Positions 4,315 through 5,947 of a DNA stretch of 5,947 nt are shown piece after piece. Below the pieces are notes generated by a model. It saw only the letters and a program-made list of their open reading frames with translations, was not told the origin of the DNA and made no database searches. This stretch comes from Desulfocapsa sulfexigens (GTDB taxonomy: Bacteria; Desulfobacterota; Desulfobulbia; Desulfobulbales; Desulfocapsaceae), in contig DYNG01000009.1 of assembly GCA_020721165.1 (NCBI GenBank), positions 1 through 5,947 on the forward strand, written 5' to 3'. The translations under genes were made by a program, and so were the position numbers. Position 1 is the first letter of the stretch. The number at the start of each line of letters is the position of its first letter.

Positions 4315-5947
4315 ATGAACAATAATAACATGAATGCACAGAAAAAAACCACGATAGCGGGCAAGGCGGGATTTTTTCTCTTGGCAGCCTTGGCCCTCTC
4401 TCTTTACGGAGCACCCTCCCTGCTGGCGGGCACCAGTGTCAGCGATGGCCTCGATATTGACGGGAGCAGTGACCCGCAGCCAGTCCGCAAACCTCAGACA
4501 GACGCGAAGACTGCCTCCGACGCCGCCCTTGATGCGGCCTCCGACCAGACCATGGAGATGGTGGCCAAGGTGCCCATGGACGAGGCGCAACGAAACCAGA
4601 TCAAGGGCATGCTCAAGGCCCTGAGCTATACCAACCTGCGAGTTTTACGCATTATCTGCACGATGCCGAATATCACCGGTGACGGGGTACTGGAGGCCGC
4701 GCACCGACTGCCGCAAATGGAGATAGCCTTTCATCAACTGGCCATTCTTGAACATTTTGTCACCCTGCCCGGTGTGGATCTCAATGCCTGCTGGCAATTA
4801 CTGACAAAACTCAACAAGCTGGATTATGTCTCGGGCCGGGTGGCCGTAGCCATTGGTCAGGCCCGGAATCTACAGCCTGCAACCATGCTGACCGTCATTG
4901 ATCAGTTGTCCACCCTGAAAGAACCCGCCCTCTGGGCCTTCAAGGCCTTTCTGGAGGTGCCGGGCCAGACCGCCGAGTCCGTGGAAAAGGGCTTGCAACT
5001 TCTGGCCAGGATGAACGAAAAACAGTGTTGGGCCGCAGAGAAAAGCTGTAAAATCAAAGGTATGACCCCAGAATCCTCTCTGGTCAACATGATCCAACTG
5101 CAAAGACTGAGTCCCACCGATGTTTCCACCGCCCGCAGCCTGTTCAAGCAGGAGGGCATCACTCCCGCCTCATCACTGACCTGGATGACCAATTTTTTTG
5201 CCACCTCCCAGGAGCAGCAGGAGGCCAAATTCTTTGCCATGAACAGCCAGGAAAAGAGCCTGCTGATCCGGGCCTATGCCGACCCGGATGCGGCGGACGA
5301 TCTGATCTGGAAAATCAACAACCTGCATGACATCACCGAGCCCAGCGGCCAGGAAGTGGGAATCAAGGTTCTCTCCTCCTGTCCGTCCAGCTATCTTCAA
5401 GAGCTTTTTCAACGACTGGATGGCAAGGTTCAGGCCCGTTTTCAGGGCGATTTCTCGGCGGGAATGGCCGCTGGCCGAGGTTCAGCCATTGCCGCCCTGC
5501 GACGGGCCACTTCGGCGGCCCGGGTGCAGGCCGCCAAGGATGTTATTACCCCCAATGCCTATATTCTGCTCTCGCGCGGCAGCGACCTCTACGATTCCTC
5601 CTTTCGGGAGATTCTGGTGCCCGTGGTCAAGGCCCAGGTGGATGCCCGCTTCGGAGGAAGCCTGCTGGCCTTTCTTAAAACAGTGGATCCTGAAAATGTC
5701 CAGGTTTCGGATTTTATCATCAGCCTTGCCCAGAAAGGCAAACTGACCGTCTTCTTTCCCGCCCAGGTGCGCGAACAGCAGCAGGTTCTCGATCTGGTGA
5801 CCGCCTCCGCCTTTCAGGATGAAAACAGTCTAATCCTCTTTTCCGCCACCTTCATGACCCTGCTGGAAGCAATTCAGCCCGAGACCCGGTCGTATCTGAT
5901 TGCCAAAATGCTGACCGCCATTCGCGAGCAAAACACCGTCTTTGCCG
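4315..5947 (+). CDS. Exported helical protein of unknown function, 3' partial
   Basis: The frame is open from the ATG at 4315 (or an in-frame ATG at 4330) to the window edge, giving at least 544 (or 539) residues with no stop. The upstream in-frame stop is TGA at 4267. Counting from the second Met, the N-terminus is a Sec signal peptide: KK at 5-6, hydrophobic core FFLLAALALSLYGAPSLLA (15-33), probable signal peptidase I cleavage after LLA at 33. There is no lipobox cysteine, so a soluble periplasmic or secreted protein is likely. A low-complexity Asp/Ser/Ala-rich segment (about 35-75) follows, then mostly amphipathic helices with Ala/Leu/Gln-rich composition and five to six scattered cysteines (110, 154, 233, 240, 351). 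I do not recognise a domain. The more distinctive stretch is about 409-480, with NAYILLSRGSDLYDSSFREI and a later DFIISLAQKGKLTVFFP. Neither ATG has a clear Shine-Dalgarno sequence. Base and codon use resemble the neighbouring housekeeping genes. Confidence 0.8.
   Translation, partial: MNNNNMNAQKKTTIAGKAGFFLLAALALSLYGAPSLLAGTSVSDGLDIDGSSDPQPVRKPQTDAKTASDAALDAASDQTMEMVAKVPMDEAQRNQIKGMLKALSYTNLRVLRIICTMPNITGDGVLEAAHRLPQMEIAFHQLAILEHFVTLPGVDLNACWQLLTKLNKLDYVSGRVAVAIGQARNLQPATMLTVIDQLSTLKEPALWAFKAFLEVPGQTAESVEKGLQLLARMNEKQCWAAEKSCKIKGMTPESSLVNMIQLQRLSPTDVSTARSLFKQEGITPASSLTWMTNFFATSQEQQEAKFFAMNSQEKSLLIRAYADPDAADDLIWKINNLHDITEPSGQEVGIKVLSSCPSSYLQELFQRLDGKVQARFQGDFSAGMAAGRGSAIAALRRATSAARVQAAKDVITPNAYILLSRGSDLYDSSFREILVPVVKAQVDARFGGSLLAFLKTVDPENVQVSDFIISLAQKGKLTVFFPAQVREQQQVLDLVTASAFQDENSLILFSATFMTLLEAIQPETRSYLIAKMLTAIREQNTVFA

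Noticed and set aside
4201..4590. 129-residue minus-strand ORF across the start of the exported-protein gene
   Set aside because: It would cover the promoter and signal-peptide region of the opposite gene and has a His/Gly-rich composition typical of a shadow.
5327..5746. 139-residue plus-strand ORF, Pro- and Arg-rich
   Set aside because: It is an alternative frame of the exported-protein gene, whose own frame is open for over 1600 bases.

Overview
The window looks like chromosomal DNA of moderate GC content from a Gram-negative bacterium. The gene mix fits an anaerobic deltaproteobacterium (Desulfobacterota, perhaps Desulfobulbales): a RAYT-type transposase with a DnaA-like C-terminus, a class II DAHP synthase and a SprT-like/DUF2786 protein. 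This placement is an inference from protein families; there is no rRNA or other phylogenetic marker here.

Layout, left to right. (1) The 3' part of a REP-associated tyrosine transposase (RAYT, Y1/HUH type) enters from the left edge on the + strand and ends at 857, followed by a short terminal-repeat-like sequence and a very C-rich tract. (2) Three minus-strand genes, read right to left, form a probable operon: class II DAHP synthase (3837 to 2479), the ribosome-rescue peptidyl-tRNA hydrolase ArfB (2433 to 2017) and a SprT-like zinc metallopeptidase with a DUF2786 domain (2027 to 828). The first two are 45 bp apart with no terminator visible, and the last two overlap by 11 bp. A good sigma70-type promoter (TTGACA, 16 bp, TAAAAT with an extended -10 TG) lies 53 bp upstream of the DAHP synthase start. 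(3) The 477-bp divergent intergenic region (3838-4314) holds that promoter, a 161-bp near-perfect fold-back palindrome that looks like a MITE or other non-autonomous insertion, two small dyads and a second promoter facing right. (4) A long exported protein of unknown function starts at about 4315 on the + strand and runs off the right edge, with no stop codon in the window.

The operon joins housekeeping functions with no obvious pathway link: the first step of aromatic amino acid synthesis, rescue of stalled ribosomes, and a probable zinc protease. The shared theme of the window is mobile-element traffic. The RAYT end appears to supply the last codons and stop of the SprT-like gene, and the fold-back element sits between two divergent promoters and adds a spurious in-frame extension to the DAHP synthase reading frame. 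I see no defence system, CRISPR array, tRNA or rRNA. I do not find convincing evidence of a wholly new system. The most unusual parts are the palindrome, the RAYT/SprT junction with its G-quadruplex-like tract, and the uncharacterised exported protein.
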